This document shows positions 23,901-36,845 of a stretch of 64,000 nt of DNA, in pieces (position 1 is the stretch's first letter; every line of letters starts with the position of its first letter). This DNA comes from Eremophila alpestris peregrina (Eukaryota > Chordata > Aves > Passeriformes > Alaudidae). The translations under genes and the position numbers were made by a program. The notes under the pieces were generated by a model. That model ran no database searches, was not told the origin of the DNA, and was given only the letters and a program-made list of their open reading frames with translations. The stretch spans positions 4,983,209 through 5,047,208 of the forward strand of contig WMCF01000056.1 in assembly GCA_009792885.1 (NCBI GenBank), in the 5' to 3' direction.

Positions 23901-26900
23901 CAAGCACACCACTGCAGCAGGGCAAGAAGAACAGCCACAGGAGAGTCAGGACTGCTGCCAAAGAGAGGCTGTGTGGCCACTCTGCACAAATGGAGCCAGA
24001 AAGCCTTTGCTCTCCTCAGCAGAGCCCTGGGTGAGTCTCTGGTATAGTCTTATCCCCATGGCTGGTCACACAAAGAACTCGGAGCATAAAAACCACCTCA
24101 GCCTTAAAATAGCAGCAGGTTTCCCAACTCAGCCCCAGAGCAGTTCCAAGAATGCCTTGAGTAAGATGTTGCCGATTCACTGCCAGTTCCTGTAACCTCC
24201 TCCCCGCCCCCACAGCACACACTCACAGAGCTGGCACTGCCCTACTGCCGTGCCACCTCCAGCCCCCGAGGGCTCACTCCACCACAGGGGGCTGGACAGC
24301 CCACCATGGGCTCTAGGAGCCACAGGAAAGCATCCACATGGCACAGAGTTATCTCACATTCTGCCACCAAACAGGACCCTGCCAGGGGCTGTCTGGTGCC
24401 TGACCAGCCAAAGGCTGGACTTCTGCCCAAGCAGCAGCCATGAGGAACAGATTCTTTGCCTTCCCAAGTGTCCTGTGGCAGCCCCACAGCCTTTACAGGT
24501 CTCTGGTTTCATGGCTATCTGGCAGGATCTGCTTGAACTGTGACTCACTTTCCAGCAAGGGGAAGCAGCTTCCCAGTGCCAGTCAATAGCAGTAACAGGG
24601 TTTATCTCACAACACACAGCACCCTGCCACAACTTGATCCCAGGGGATGTACCCGTGTCACACCCAACACCACAGCCAGGAAAGTGGCAGGTAGGCTTTG
24701 GGATGTCACACCAGGACAGGTGCTGGCAGTCCTGCTCAGATGGGCACTCAGATGCTACACCTGAATGGGAACACCACTCTGGGAACACCATCTGACACTG
24801 TATATGTGTGCAGATACAAACATTTTAAGGGGAGAGGGAGGGGCATGCAGCATGGTTTGGGGTATGTCAATGAGATCCCAGGGGAGATTAAAGGGTGTCT
24901 CATGTCTCAGCCCAGAGAGGAAGCACCAACAGGTACTCTTTGCTGCTGGGAATGTCATGTCCTCAGTCAGGAGCAAGGCTCCATGTGCTCCTTGTGCACA
25001 TGCCCTTCACATCTCCTTCCCTCTCCTGTCCTTGTGCTCTCTGCCACACCACGTGACTCCTGCAGAAGGAAAGGAAGTGAATCCAAGGTGTGCCAAGGGC
25101 AGAGCATGCCAGAGGAGGAGCTACACACTGACCCTCCCAGCACTCTGAAGGGGAATGGAAAAAAGGCATGCAATACTTCCAACTGTCCCCCCTGCTAGGC
25201 ACGGGAGCTGCTGAACTCCAAGGCCTGCATCCCTCTCCAAGCAAACACCACACAGCAGAGAACCCAAAGCACTGTCCCACCAGGCCCAGCAGGCCCAAAC
25301 AGGACCAATGACCATCTGCACTTTGGTAGCTGGGAAAAGCAGCCCTTGTTTCTGGGCTCAATTTATGCCAAACCACATCCCACTGGGAGTTAGCAGTGCT
25401 CAACAAAGGCAGAACCTGGGAAGCACAGATCACTCAAGCACGTGCATCCTGAAAGACACAGGACACCCCAGGCAGGTAGGCAGGGACCTCCCTGGAGCTG
25501 CCCTGTCTGAGATAAGGGTTTTCCCTGCACTCCTGACTGTGCTGGGGAGGGACACCCTGAGATTTGTTTGTCATTTCAACACAGAGGCAGCCTGCAGCAC
25601 CCAGGGATTTCTGACAATCAACAGAAGGCCAACTCTGCAGCTTTCCCTCCCCACCACCTCTGAGCCTCCCTCTGGGCACCCCTGTGAGAAGCAGGGAGAT
25701 GAAGCCGTTCCCTCTAACAGCTTTCTTCAAAGCAGGAATGGCCAGAGCCCCAGTGCTCCAGTCACAGCCCAAATACTCCAGCTGGAGCACTGTGCTGAGC
25801 CTGTGGGAGCTGGGCACAGTGTATCCAGCAGGAATCAAGAGAAGACCCTGAGGGTAGCATTCATTAACTCATGCATGTTAATCCATATTTCTTCCTCAGC
25901 CCCTTGCCCTCTGGCTGCCCTGACTCCCATAAGTAGATGCTGCAGCTCCTCACACACTGCATCTCCTTGTGAGCTGTGAACAGGAGCTGGTGCAAATCCC
26001 CCAGCACTCACATTGTCCCCACACAGACCTGCTGCTGGGAAGGCCCAGGGAGCAGCTCCCCTCTAGCACCTTCCCCAAATACCACTGCAGGGTCCCTAGA
26101 GGAGTCAGCACTCCTGCCTGCTGAAACCAGCCCAAGGGATACAACAAACTGCACCATGGCACTGACTGCATCATAAACACATGCAGATGCTTCCTTTCCT
26201 TCACAGCACGTTTCTCATCCAGGCAGTGCTTCAGTGCCACCACAGAGACAGCTCTTACACCATCCTGTGACTGTATCAGACCAAAAATCTAAAAGCAAGG
26301 TGTCCCCCAAGCGATCCAAACCCTCCAGGTTTACACAAGCAAGCTGTTTGAACCTTGGGGGAGTGTTTTGAAGATTAAGCCCAGACTGGCATCTGGCCAG
26401 CCCCTTACTCCTTTTGCAATCCAAACACACAGCTCTCACACACCTCTGAACAAGGTCCCTGGGATAAGGGCATCTTACCTTTGGCATGGAAGGTCCACCC
26501 AGCACGCGAGTACTCCTGTAGCTGCACCCTCTCCTGCTGCTGCAGGTAGCAGACCTCACTGAAAAACTGATGTTCAATGTAAACGTAGGCAGCAGGGATG
26601 GCACCTGCCACCCCTTTGGCACCAAAAAACCCATTGACCTCTGGTGAGGCCAGGAGGATGCGGTACTCAGCCCTGGTGCCCAGGATGAGGTCCATGTAGG
26701 CCTGTGTCAGGTTGAAGTAGCCAGTGGTGAGGTATATCCTGGCATCCCGCTCCGCCTCCGTCAGCAGTGTCTCTGTCACCATCTCGTCTATTTGAATCCC
26801 AAAAGGTTTCATCTGGATTAAGGGATAGATCCAGGTGTCGGGTTCTGGTTTCAGGCTCCCAGATGCTTGAGAGCCTTGCTGGGATAAGAGGGAGTTGCCT

Positions 26901-29900
26901 GGCTGGCTGCTGTGGAAAGTCTTTGCATGAAGGAGCTCCTGCCGTGTCCGGGCAGAGTTGATGACCTCCATGACTCTCCGGTTGGCAATCTCACAGTAAG
27001 CCACTTTGTCTCCTGCAGGAAAAGCCAGAGATGATGTCTGAGATCTACAGGCACAGAGCTACCTGTCATCTATTACACACCAGGAAAAACTACTGACAGA
27101 ACATGGATACAGGAGTAAATAGGAGCCAGCACAGAGTGCACATGACTCTGTGTGAAGGCCCAAACCAGCTGTTTCAAGGTCAGCAGAGCTACGTTACAGA
27201 AGAGAAATGCTCAGCAGCTGACAGCAGCTTGAAAAATCCTCTGAGAAAGGAAAAGGATGAGGGCAAGGCTACACTGACAACCAAGAATTAGCTGGAACAC
27301 ACAAATAAACTCCCACCCCCCGCCTGGACTTACATCACCCAGCAGAGCAAGGCCAGGACAAAAACTGATGACGAAATCAGCCTGGCACACCACTGTCCTT
27401 CTCTGCCCAATTTTATGCTTGTTCCCAGTCTTCCTGAACTCGTTCCCATTTGATTCCCAGAACAAACTCTACTACAAGAGATTAATTACCAACAATAGCA
27501 GCACATTCATAAACCCTTCAGAACATGAACACCCAGAGCACCTGGAATTGCAGCTATTAATATCAGAAAAACTTCTCAAAGAACTGAAGTTCTTGTTTAA
27601 GGCCAAAAGCAGCACATTTATGAGGCAGCACTGAAATGGCTGCAGAGTTATTTCCAATCTCTGCATGGCCTGCCAAATAAGCTTCTGACTGCCACTGTGC
27701 TGGGAAAACTCCAACAGACCCATTTCTGAAACTCAAGCAATCTTGATTTTAATACTGGGTGGCGCAAAACAGGACACCCCACCGTCTGAACAATGGTCAG
27801 ACACCCAGCCATTCCCACATGGATGGAGTCTAAGTCATCCTTAAACCCTGGCTGTCACTCCTCTCCTCTGGATCCCGTCACCCAACCAGGTGAGATTCTC
27901 TCCTACCTTGGTATGGGTGCACCATTCCCTCCATCATCTTGACAGTGTCATCCTGCTGTAACTGCAGGGACACATCTCCAATGGCATCCACGAGCTCTGT
28001 GAAGAAGTCTGCGATCTCGGGAGAGTCCCGCAGCAGGACGTAGCGGTCCTGACGGTTGGTGAAATACAGATCACTCAGGTTTGCACTGGAGAGAGAGGGA
28101 AGAGATGGTTCAGAGCACAACATTCTTAACCTCCCAGCCTAGGCTACAGGGCTCACTCTGGGATAGCTGCACTAAAGCACAGATTGGCCATTTCCTTTGG
28201 AATCTCATAGTATTTTTCCCTTTAAGAAAGACTTGCTTTCATCTGAGAATCTTGTGCAGGAACTGTGGTTGCTCTCCTACCTCAGAAGACCACTGACAGG
28301 ATCATGATGAAGTCCAGATGTTCAGACAATTCTGGCAGCACAGACACCCTGCCCAAAGCCCAGCAAAACCATCTGCACCGAGGCTGGATGCAGCAGGACT
28401 CACCCACTCAGGATCACGTTGTCATCGAAGAGATAGACCTTGATGTGCTGCAGCCCGATGGTCTCATTGAAGCGCTCAGGGATCAGGAGCCGGAGAAGCC
28501 CTCGCAGGTTTGGGGTGTGGAACAGGGACACGCGGACCTGCTCAGGAAACCTCTGCAGCAGTGGGATCAGCATTGTCCGGGAATTCTTCCTGCCTGGGAC
28601 ACAAAGGGAGTGTCACACAAAGATCACACAGACAGGGCACATCACCACACAGCTCTTCAGCTGGGAGCACCCCTCCCATCCACCAGCACTTCAGACGTTT
28701 TTCTTTTTTCCTTCTGTTTTTTTTTTAAAGCACTTTCATTTGCACTATGTCAATATTGAAACTGACATCCAGAATCAGTCACAGGGCAGGTCTGACACTT
28801 TTCAAGCTTCTTAACCAAGCACTGTAACACATCTATAAGAGTCACAGCAGATGACCACAGGTTCCTGATTCAGTGTGCTGCTGCTTCCAACAATTCCCAC
28901 TTTCCTTTCAAAATGAAAATGTAAGTGAGCATGATGGGTAAGGGCAAATGCACTAACAAATGAACTAAGCAAGACTACACAAGTTGCACAGAATAGTTTG
29001 GCCCTTCTTGCTCCTACCACCTATTTTTGGAAGAAAAGATGCTCAGCTTCAAGATTTTTTGGGAATATGCAGTTCTGGAATAAAAAAGGCAAATCCTGAA
29101 AAGTGCATGCTTTAAGCAAGTAGGTCCAATTGGCCAAGATACCAACTTTGAAAAGAACTGTCTCTCTAGCCTAACAGTAAAATCAGGCTCTGACAAAAGC
29201 AATGAACAGCAATTCCTACCCCGGGAACCCCTGGTGTAGTCGAGGAGAATGGAAACTCTGAGGTCAGGTGAGCCTTTTGCTTGCAGTGATTTCTCCAGTG
29301 TTTCTTCTAAGCAATACACCTGCAGAGAGAGTTCTCTCCTCATTACAAAAGCAAATTCACTTTCCAAGGGAAGTGCTCAGCAGCAGGAGACCGTGGCCAA
29401 GACAGCTCCCACACCCTGGTGTGAGTCCTTCCTCCTTGTGCCAAACACAGCCAGCTCAGCCTTTGCATCTGCTAGCCTGGCAGCCTCCACCAGCCTAAAG
29501 CCACAGATCAAAGGGCCTCAGTTTCACATGTCCACATTCTTCAGGTCTCACAAGAGCAATTAATGTTATCAGTAAAAGTCCCAATATCATTCCCAAATCA
29601 CAGACTCGCATCACCATAGACAAATGTTGGTAGGAATTCACTGCAGTTTTGTTCTTTAGCTACAAGGTTGTTTGTCACATGCAAATTCAAATTCTGTGTG
29701 CAAGCCCAGACAAAGTTGGGCACAAATACTATGCAGGTTCCATCCACCTTTACCCTGCCAGGTAACTATGTTACCTGATGTTGCTTCCTAACATCAGAAC
29801 TGGCCAAGGCCAGGCTTCTTCCTAAAGCCCTTGGGCAAAAAAGCTTTTGTTTCCAGAGGAAAGGACAAAAAAAAAAAAAGGCAAATACCATGAAGCAAAG

Positions 29901-32900
29901 CTGACCTTGATTCTCAAATGCAGAAAACCAATCCTTCATCTGTGTCCTGCACCTGGAGCACCAAACACAGCACAACACACCTACAGCTCAAATCCCATTC
30001 AAGAAAAATGCCAGGGGAAAATAGATTTCTGTGACCTGAGTTTTACAAAGCCCCCCTGAGCACTCTGAACACCAGGCCAGTACCTTCTAACAGGTACCCC
30101 CTGAAGAAGTGCAGCAGTTCCCTGGCTCCATATGACACCTGAACCAGAAGTGCCATGTGCCTCCCTTCCACATCCCTCCCCTGTATTCCCCTCCTGGCCT
30201 TCCCAAACCCTGGCACACTCACCAGCTCCTGCTCAAGGAGTCCTGTTCCCAGGTACAGTGAAGCCATCACCACCCGCTGCTTGGCTGCTTTTATCTGCAC
30301 CTGGGAGCAGCAAAAAAACAGTTCAGTGTCACACAGGGTGTCCTGAGGAGCCATCAGCCCTGAGATGGCAGTGCTGCACTCCCCTGGGAGATGCCTTCAG
30401 CCACATCCCTGCACTGGCTCCCTGGCCTTGAGGGAGGAAAGGGTGACACGTGGAGAGTGGCAAAGTAAAATACACAGAGCTCTGTGGAGCCACAGCAGCA
30501 CCATTGCTGCATCTGAAATTCAAGGAAGCAACTAGTGGTTTCTGGGAAACTGAGGAACACACTCCCTGCAGCTGAACCTGTTCCATGTGAGAGCAGTTAC
30601 CAGGCAGCAGCTGCAAAACTGGGATTGTATCAAAACCATTCCCACAACTCGGAGCCCACTCCTTACCTTCAGGAGTTCATAGAATTCCGCTGGGGATGAA
30701 AGCACCTTGACGTGCGAGCTGGAGATCCCAAACTCTGGGACCAAATTCCTGATCCACTGGAACCTGTGTGCTCCTTCTGGGCACAGGGAACATGGTGGGG
30801 CTGTGATCACTGGAACAGGAGGGGTGAGGAGTGGGGCTAGAAGGAGCCATGAAGATCTGTGCAAAGAAAGATGGAGAAATTCTTTATAGTGAAACCTTTG
30901 CTTCCCAGAAAGACTCCAAGCAGGTAAAGGAAAAGCTGCAGCCAGGGCCAATACATGGCAGGGATCCACAATGGCAGGAATTCATTTTCCTTTCCATAAT
31001 CTGATCTGGATCACCAAAGACAAATGTAGAAACAGAGAATGCTTCTACAGGCAAAATGTAGAACAGATCTGAACATCGCCAGCTCCTTCCCTGAGCTGGC
31101 ATGGAGATGAGGGGAAACAACTCCTTCCTCAGGACAAACATGGGAGAGGAAGGAGGCTGGGAGCTGCAGAAAATGAGTGTGGATGCTCAGGTGTCTGGCA
31201 GTGCTGAAGTGGTACCACCTGTACCTGTAACCAGACACTTCTGAATTATCTCCATCACATACACATCAGCTTGGCCATGGCAAACACTCCCTTCATGTCA
31301 AGCTTTGTTCTCAGCTGGGCTGAAGTCTTTCACATTTCAGGTTTAAAGATCATGCTGCTTTAAAGAGAAAAGTGTCTCCATCCCTCAGTCTTATCCAAAA
31401 ATAGATCTACAGCACACAAGCTGGCCAAGTGCAAGCCCCAGCAAAGGCAGAGCAGTCACACCCCAAGAATGACCTACAAAAAACGAGTGACTTTGTCCCA
31501 GCAAGAATGCACCAAGAGCCACAACAGGGATCCATCCCTCTCTAGCAACGCCACTGGCATTCGACAGAAGTACAAAAGAGAAAACTTCCCCTGCAAACCT
31601 CACAAAAGCCGTGAGGGAAACATCAGGAAACTCATTCTTCAAAAAAAATTTCAGAACTAATTTAATTTCTTTGAAGTCACTTTGGGAAGAAACCAGCTTA
31701 CTGCCAGCATCACGCAGCGGGTGACAGGAAGCAAGCAGCAACTTCTCCTCTCCGAGGTTTCACACATGCAAATTCATCCAGTCACAGAATAACCCCCAGA
31801 AGGAGTCTGCTCGCATGACAAAACCACATTTCAGCACAACTAGCAGCAGCAGCTCCCATGAGATCCAGAAATCCATGTGCAAGGGACTGAACTGAATCCC
31901 TGAACCTGACATGAACTGTTCCAGTCTGCAAACCCCACTCACGGGAGCTGGACTTTTCGGGATGGAATTGGGGTGGCTGGTTTTACCCTGAGGACCACCA
32001 GGTCCTGAAGCCAGCAAGCAGCCACTGTCCTGTGGCCCATCCTGATGATTCCACCATCACCACACACCAAGAAGAAACTTGATCACAACCTTTACCAGAA
32101 TTTCTTACTAGGAACTTCTGGCTTTTTACCACAATCCAGAGCCCAAATGAACACAGATTCCAGGAAGATGATTTCACTCATCTGGTTCATGATACAACCC
32201 TGGATCTTCACAAGGTTTCCAAACATCCTTACAAGGAAACCAGTTCATAATGGCGTTTCCTGGAAAATCCACGAGTTTGTCACTGACTGTTCATGAACAC
32301 TGAAATCTGAGTCAGTCAGTGCAGGAATTCCTGGGGTGACGGGTTTTAACAGATCATGTGGACTGGGCTCAGCCTTGATACCCAGAAGCGACAGAGATCA
32401 CCAGCCCAGGCTGTTAAAAACAATGCAAATATCCCCTAAAAGGTGCAGAAAAAAATTAAAGCAGAACAGAAACACAAGAAATATCACTTTTCAGGCACAT
32501 TCTCATAAGTGTCTACAGAGCCTGAGCACAACTTACACCTTTGCTCACCTCAAGCCTCACAGGCCACACACAGAGAGCAGATTCCTACTGTCCCATCTCT
32601 GTGAGGGAGCATGGCACACAGAGCTACAGGAATTCACTGGATCCAAAAACACATGGTTTTAAAACCCACCAAATGCTCAGCCCACAGAGCAGTGGCATAG
32701 CTAGGCTCAAACACAGCCCCACAGGTCACAAAAAACATCCTCTGGAATTATTCCTAGGGAGGAAGCAGCGACAAATTTTATCTATTTTAAAATAACAATC
32801 AACTGAGTTTTTATTGTCCTCATTATCTCTTTGGCCAACCCAATTAAACTTGCAGAAGCCAGACCAGTGGCCAAGCAGACACTTTCCAGAAACACGATTC

Positions 32901-34690
32901 CCAGAGGCCATTTTCTAGCAAGGACTGTTGGAATTGTGAGTTCAACTGTACCTCCCTGCCTGTGGCCTGCACCTGCCTGCCTGGAGCCAGGGGCAGCTCC
33001 GAGGGCAGCTGTGAAAGCTGCAGGCAACAATGGATTAAGCTTGGACAATCTGGACTGACTGGAACATCTGGAGGAACACCAACCTGCAGAACCAGTACTG
33101 TTTGGTTTGATACAGATTAATTCTGTATCAGTCAATTCATCCCCACTAATTGCATCCTCCAGATTTTTCACTCCCTAAGTAATTTACAGTGTGTCGACAC
33201 TGTTTGATCTTTCAACCCAACACTGAAATTTACACCTTATTCAGCATTGAGAACCTCTGGCTTTTAGAATTATCAAATAAATCTGTATTTTGCTCCAGCC
33301 ACAGAACCACTGGCATAGCAACTGGCTCCCAGAGCAGCAGCTTCTACCCACCAGTGACTGACATCAGCTCAGGGACTACCTGAGTACAATTCAAGCTTTG
33401 CAATCACGCACACACAACTATCAGAAACCACGTAACATTATGAAGAAATCATCAAAATTCCACACTGTGACAAAACACGTTTCAGAGGAACAGAAAATGA
33501 ACTAGGGGGGAGCCCTATCCACATACTTCACATCACTGAGTTAACCAGAAAGAGAAAACGGAATCAAAAGGAACCACCTCAGACCCCTTCTGAATAAAAA
33601 GTTGATCCTAAATAGAAACAACGGGTTTTTTGGGGTGTGTTCTATTTTTCAAAATGTAGGTTTGGTACAAAAACGCACAAAGGAGCCGAAACTCTTATTC
33701 ACTGCAAAACCTCATCTCCAGAAGTGGAGGTGAAGTGAAACTGCGGGACACAGCACTATCACACACGCACACACACATCACCACACGGGGGATCTACAGT
33801 GCTGCTGTTTGAAATCAGTAACTGCTCAGCCTTATTTATTTACCCTAAAAACCCTGATGAGACAAAAAAACAGAACGGTGGAAAGAATTTCCTTGGTGTG
33901 AACAAGAACACAGAGCAGACTGATGATCCATCAGGATCCTCCAGGACCGCGGTGACAGCCACCGGTTGGTCGCTGCCGCCGGTCACTGTCACCGGTGACA
34001 GCCCTGCCCCTCCTGTCTCTCTGCCCGACGCAGCCCCGACACAGAGGGCACTGACACCCGTTCCAGCCCCATCCCGCGGGGGTATCTCGCCCTCTACGGC
34101 CAGCCCGGCCCAGGTGGCCCGGGCCGAGCACCCAAACCCGGCCCGAGGGCTGAGTGCACCTGCGACAGCCGAGGGGCGCCTGGCCCTGGCAACAAAGAGA
34201 TGTCGGCCAGCGCCGGGTGACAGTGGGAGACAAGGAAATAGGAAAGGCAAAGGAAATAACCCTCAATGTTGTCCTGAGGGCGATGGGACAGGGGGGCGAG
34301 CTAAAGGGGTCTGCGAGAGCAGAGCCTAGCCCGACTCCGACCCCGGCCCGGGGATACTGGCCCGCCCCTTTACCCCTACGCAGCTTTTCCAAGGGGCTGG
34401 GCCGGGCCGGAAAGGGGAAGCGGCGAGCGGGGACTGCCCCGGTAACGCGACACCGACTGCGGGGGCGGCCGAGGGCTCCCGCTGCCTCCCAGCCCCGGGA
34501 AAGCCGGCGGGGTCCCGGCGGGTCCTTACCTGCGGGCGCGGCGGTCGCGGCCGCGGGAGAGGCGGTCGGAGAGGCGGCCGAGCAGCGCGGCTAGGCCGAG
34601 GCGGCCCCCCGGCAGCCAGGCCGAGAGCCGCCGCCACAGCGCCGCGCCGCCCGCCACCATCGCCCGCGCCTTCCGCTTCCGCGCTGCCAT
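20968..34690 (-). CDS. PGS1: CDP-diacylglycerol-glycerol-3-phosphate 3-phosphatidyltransferase, mitochondrial
   Basis: Makes phosphatidylglycerophosphate from CDP-diacylglycerol and glycerol-3-phosphate, the committed step towards cardiolipin in mitochondria. Nine minus-strand exons in transcript order: 34690-34530, 30856-30667, 30300-30223, 29319-29220, 28593-28404, 28085-27907, 27012-26479, 23203-23055, 21087-20968. They total 1701 nt and 566 residues; human is about 556. It is a phospholipase-D-superfamily enzyme. HKD motif 1 is LQHIKVYLFDD (H226, K228, D233) and motif 2 is FHAKG (H475, K477) followed across the junction by LWLYLAG. The Arg/Leu-rich N-terminus suits a mitochondrial presequence. 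The ATG is in strong context (GCCATGG). It ends LVTPLIKNFF. All introns are GT-AG; intron 1 is 3.7 kb. Confidence 0.95.
21088..23054 (-). other. PGS1: PGS1 intron 8, no further gene seen
   Basis: A 2.0 kb intron between exons 8 and 9. It is AT-richer than the DNAH17 introns. No exon, RNA gene or repeat family was recognised. Confidence 0.7.
23204..26478 (-). other. PGS1: PGS1 intron 7, no further gene seen
   Basis: A 3.3 kb intron separating the two halves of the second HKD motif (glycine 478 is split G|GC). Several frames stay open by chance but none has a recognisable domain. Confidence 0.7.
30857..34529 (-). other. PGS1: PGS1 intron 1 with two TTCC(A/T)GGAA STAT-type palindromes
   Basis: A 3.7 kb first intron. 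It contains TTCCAGGAA at 32158-32166 and TTCCTGGAA at 32257-32265, 99 bases apart and 3.9-4.0 kb upstream of the SOCS3 promoter. A short CA-rich tract lies near 33760-33785. Its promoter-side end (about 34000-34529) is GC- and CpG-rich. No coding exon seen. Confidence 0.6.
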
Positions 34691-36113
34691 GGCGACGCCG
34701 CCTTCCGCTTCCGCCTCTGCCCGCACTGCTCGCCCCGCCCCCGCCTCCCGGGGCCCGGCCCGGCCACAGCGGCCGCCTGCCGTGCCCGCCGTGCCGCCTG
34801 GCCTGCCAGCGCCGAGCCCGTCTAGGGCCCGGAAGGGCCCGGGAGGAGCTCCGGAAGGGCTCCTTGTCCGGCGGGGCCGGGCCAGGGCTCCCCCGATCCC
34901 GCACACGTGGGACCGGATCGCCTGCCCGGCAATGTCACCCCCCGGTGTCTCCTCTCCGCCCGGGGCGAGCCCCGGCGCGGCCGAATGGCTCCGAAAGGAC
35001 GTACACGGCTCTTGTCCGCGGCAGAACCAGCGTTCGCCGCCCCGCTGGGCGAGGCGGAGTCCGGGGACCGCGGGTTCCCCCCGCCAGGTCCCGATGCGGG
35101 GAGTCGGTCCCAGTACGGGAAGCCGGTCCCGCCGGGGAGCCCCGGAGCCGCGTCGTGCCCGTCCCGTCCCTCCCCCGCCATCCCCTCCCTGCCCGTCCCG
35201 GCAGCGCTCCGGGGCTCGTTTGCATTTCAGAGCAGCCGGTTCGCCGGCGCTGATTCCCAGAACTGCCGCACTGGGTTGGTCTCTGCCGGGCAGCGGCCGC
35301 TCCTCCGGGGCGAATTAAACTGTTTAAAATAAACCCACGGACAGAGCTCGGGTTGTGTGCGAGCTCGGAACCAACAATTGCCAAACGGACGGGGAGGGGA
35401 GCTCCGGCGCCGCTGCTCCCGCGGGGCACCGTCTCCACCGGGGCTCCGGCGGAGGGCCCGGGGTGCGGAACTCCCTCGGACGGAGCCCCGGGGGAGCAGC
35501 CGGGGACAGGGGACCACGGCCAGGCTCCTCACCAGCCCGCATGGCTCCGCAGCGCGACCAAAGCACCAACGGAGCGTCCCGGGGCTCCTGGAGGCCCCGC
35601 CTCCCGCAGCGGGGCTCGGGCACGGGGATCGGACAGCTGCGGAGCCGGGAGGCCCCGCACAGACCCGGGTGCGGATTCCCCCTTGTCTCCAGACCGAGGG
35701 TACCCCGCGGGTCCCCCGGGAGGCGCGGCCGAGGCTTGCGGCAGCCTTGCACGTTTGCCGGGAAATCAGAGCTGGCAAGGTGGGAACGTGGGAACGGCAG
35801 CCCCGTTCCGGTGAACCCTGCCGGTGTACCCCCTTCAGCCGAGCCCAAACTCCCCGTCAGGGCGGGGCCGACTGCCCCAGCAGAGGCGGGGGACGGCGAA
35901 GGCCCCCGGGGGGGCCAGACCGGGGCTCTCCGTTCCCCCGCCGGCCGAGGGGCGGGGGCAACCCTGCCCAGAAGGGGCTGTCGGGGCCAGAGCGGGAAGG
36001 GCCGGGGCCGGTGGGGCCAGGCCGGGGGCCCGGCGCTGGCAGAGCTGCGGCTGGCGGAGCGCCGGGGGGCCGGGCCGGGCCGGGCCGGGCGGGGCGCGGG
36101 CGGTGCCGCCGCG

Positions 36114-36140
36114 TTACAAGAAGCCGCGCAGTTCCAGGAA
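36114..36140 (+). promoter_or_regulatory. SOCS3: Twin STAT response elements of the SOCS3 promoter
   Basis: TTACAAGAA at 36114-36122 and TTCCAGGAA at 36132-36140, both TTCnnnGAA-type sites with only nine bases between them. The same pair, a distal TTACAAGAA and proximal TTCCAGGAA, is known from mammalian SOCS3 promoters, where STAT3 and STAT5 drive cytokine-induced feedback. GC boxes flank them (near 36085 and 36143). Confidence 0.9.
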
Positions 36141-36164
36141 CCCGAGGGCGGGCGTTGCGCCTGC

Positions 36165-36171
36165 TATAAGA
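36165..36171 (+). promoter_or_regulatory. SOCS3: TATA-like box of SOCS3
   Basis: TATAAGA lies 25 bases downstream of the proximal STAT site. Transcription would start near 36190-36200. The first, non-coding exon would then end at 36251 (CCCCAG|GTACGG) and splice to 36779 (GCCGCAG|GTGATG). Confidence 0.75.
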
Positions 36172-36251
36172 GGCCGCCCCGGGCCGCCTCGGCAGCTTCG
36201 CCGCCGCCCGCCGGCCCTGCTCCGCCGCCGAGACCGGCTCCCGCACCCCAG

Positions 36252-36778
36252 GTACGGCCGCGGTGAGGGAGTCCCGGAGGGGACAGCCGGGACTGCCGGG
36301 ACCTTCGGGGCGGGGGGGGGGCGATCGCCGAGCACCGGGGATGCCGGTGCTGCCCAGGGAAGGGGATCGCCGGGGAAGTTGGTGTCTCAGCGGGGCGATA
36401 ACCGGTGGGCTCCGGTAGCGATGTGCCCCCGGGAGTTAGAGAGCAGGTGACCATCAGCAGCGGTGCTCGTGGAGAGGGGAGAGAGCGAGAGACCGCAGGT
36501 GTGCCAGTGCTCCCGGGATGGAAGAGCTGGGGACGGGACTGCCGGTGCCGCGGGAGGACAGTAGCCGGGAACGGGGGCTGCTGGTGCCCACGGGGAGGGA
36601 GAGCTGGGCAGGGGACTGCCAATTTTTCTGGGAAATGAGAGCTGGGGAAGGGAATTGCCGGGAACCGTGAGCGCTGTTGCTGCGGGAGGATAACAGCCAG
36701 GGACCGGGGGTGCAGGTGTTCCCGGGAAGGAAGAGCCGGGAGCCGGAATGCCGGGGCTCACCGCTCTCTCTGCCGCAG
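36252..36778 (+). other. SOCS3: SOCS3 5'UTR intron with degenerate tandem repeat
   Basis: A 527-base GT-AG intron. Its right half (about 36500-36775) is built of imperfect copies of a GC-rich unit. The block at 36581 recurs at 36713 and the block at 36550 recurs at 36682, both at a 132-base spacing. A further related copy starts near 36501. It looks like a decayed minisatellite. Confidence 0.65.
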
Positions 36779-36845
36779 GTGATGGTGTAGCAGCGGCTGC
36801 TGCTGGCAGCGGCATCCAGAGCACACGAAGCTGGCTCCCTGCGCC

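Noticed and set aside
29868..29880. Poly-A tract in a PGS1 intron as a retroposon tail
   Set aside because: No target-site duplication or recognisable SINE/LINE body next to it.
33755..33786. CA-rich tract as a significant microsatellite
   Set aside because: Short and interrupted (CACACACGCACACACACATC...); not notable.
35355..36266. Long plus-strand open frame (303 codons) between PGS1 and SOCS3
   Set aside because: It lies in a CpG island, overlaps several other open frames on both strands, shows only G/A/R/P-rich composition and runs across the SOCS3 promoter elements.
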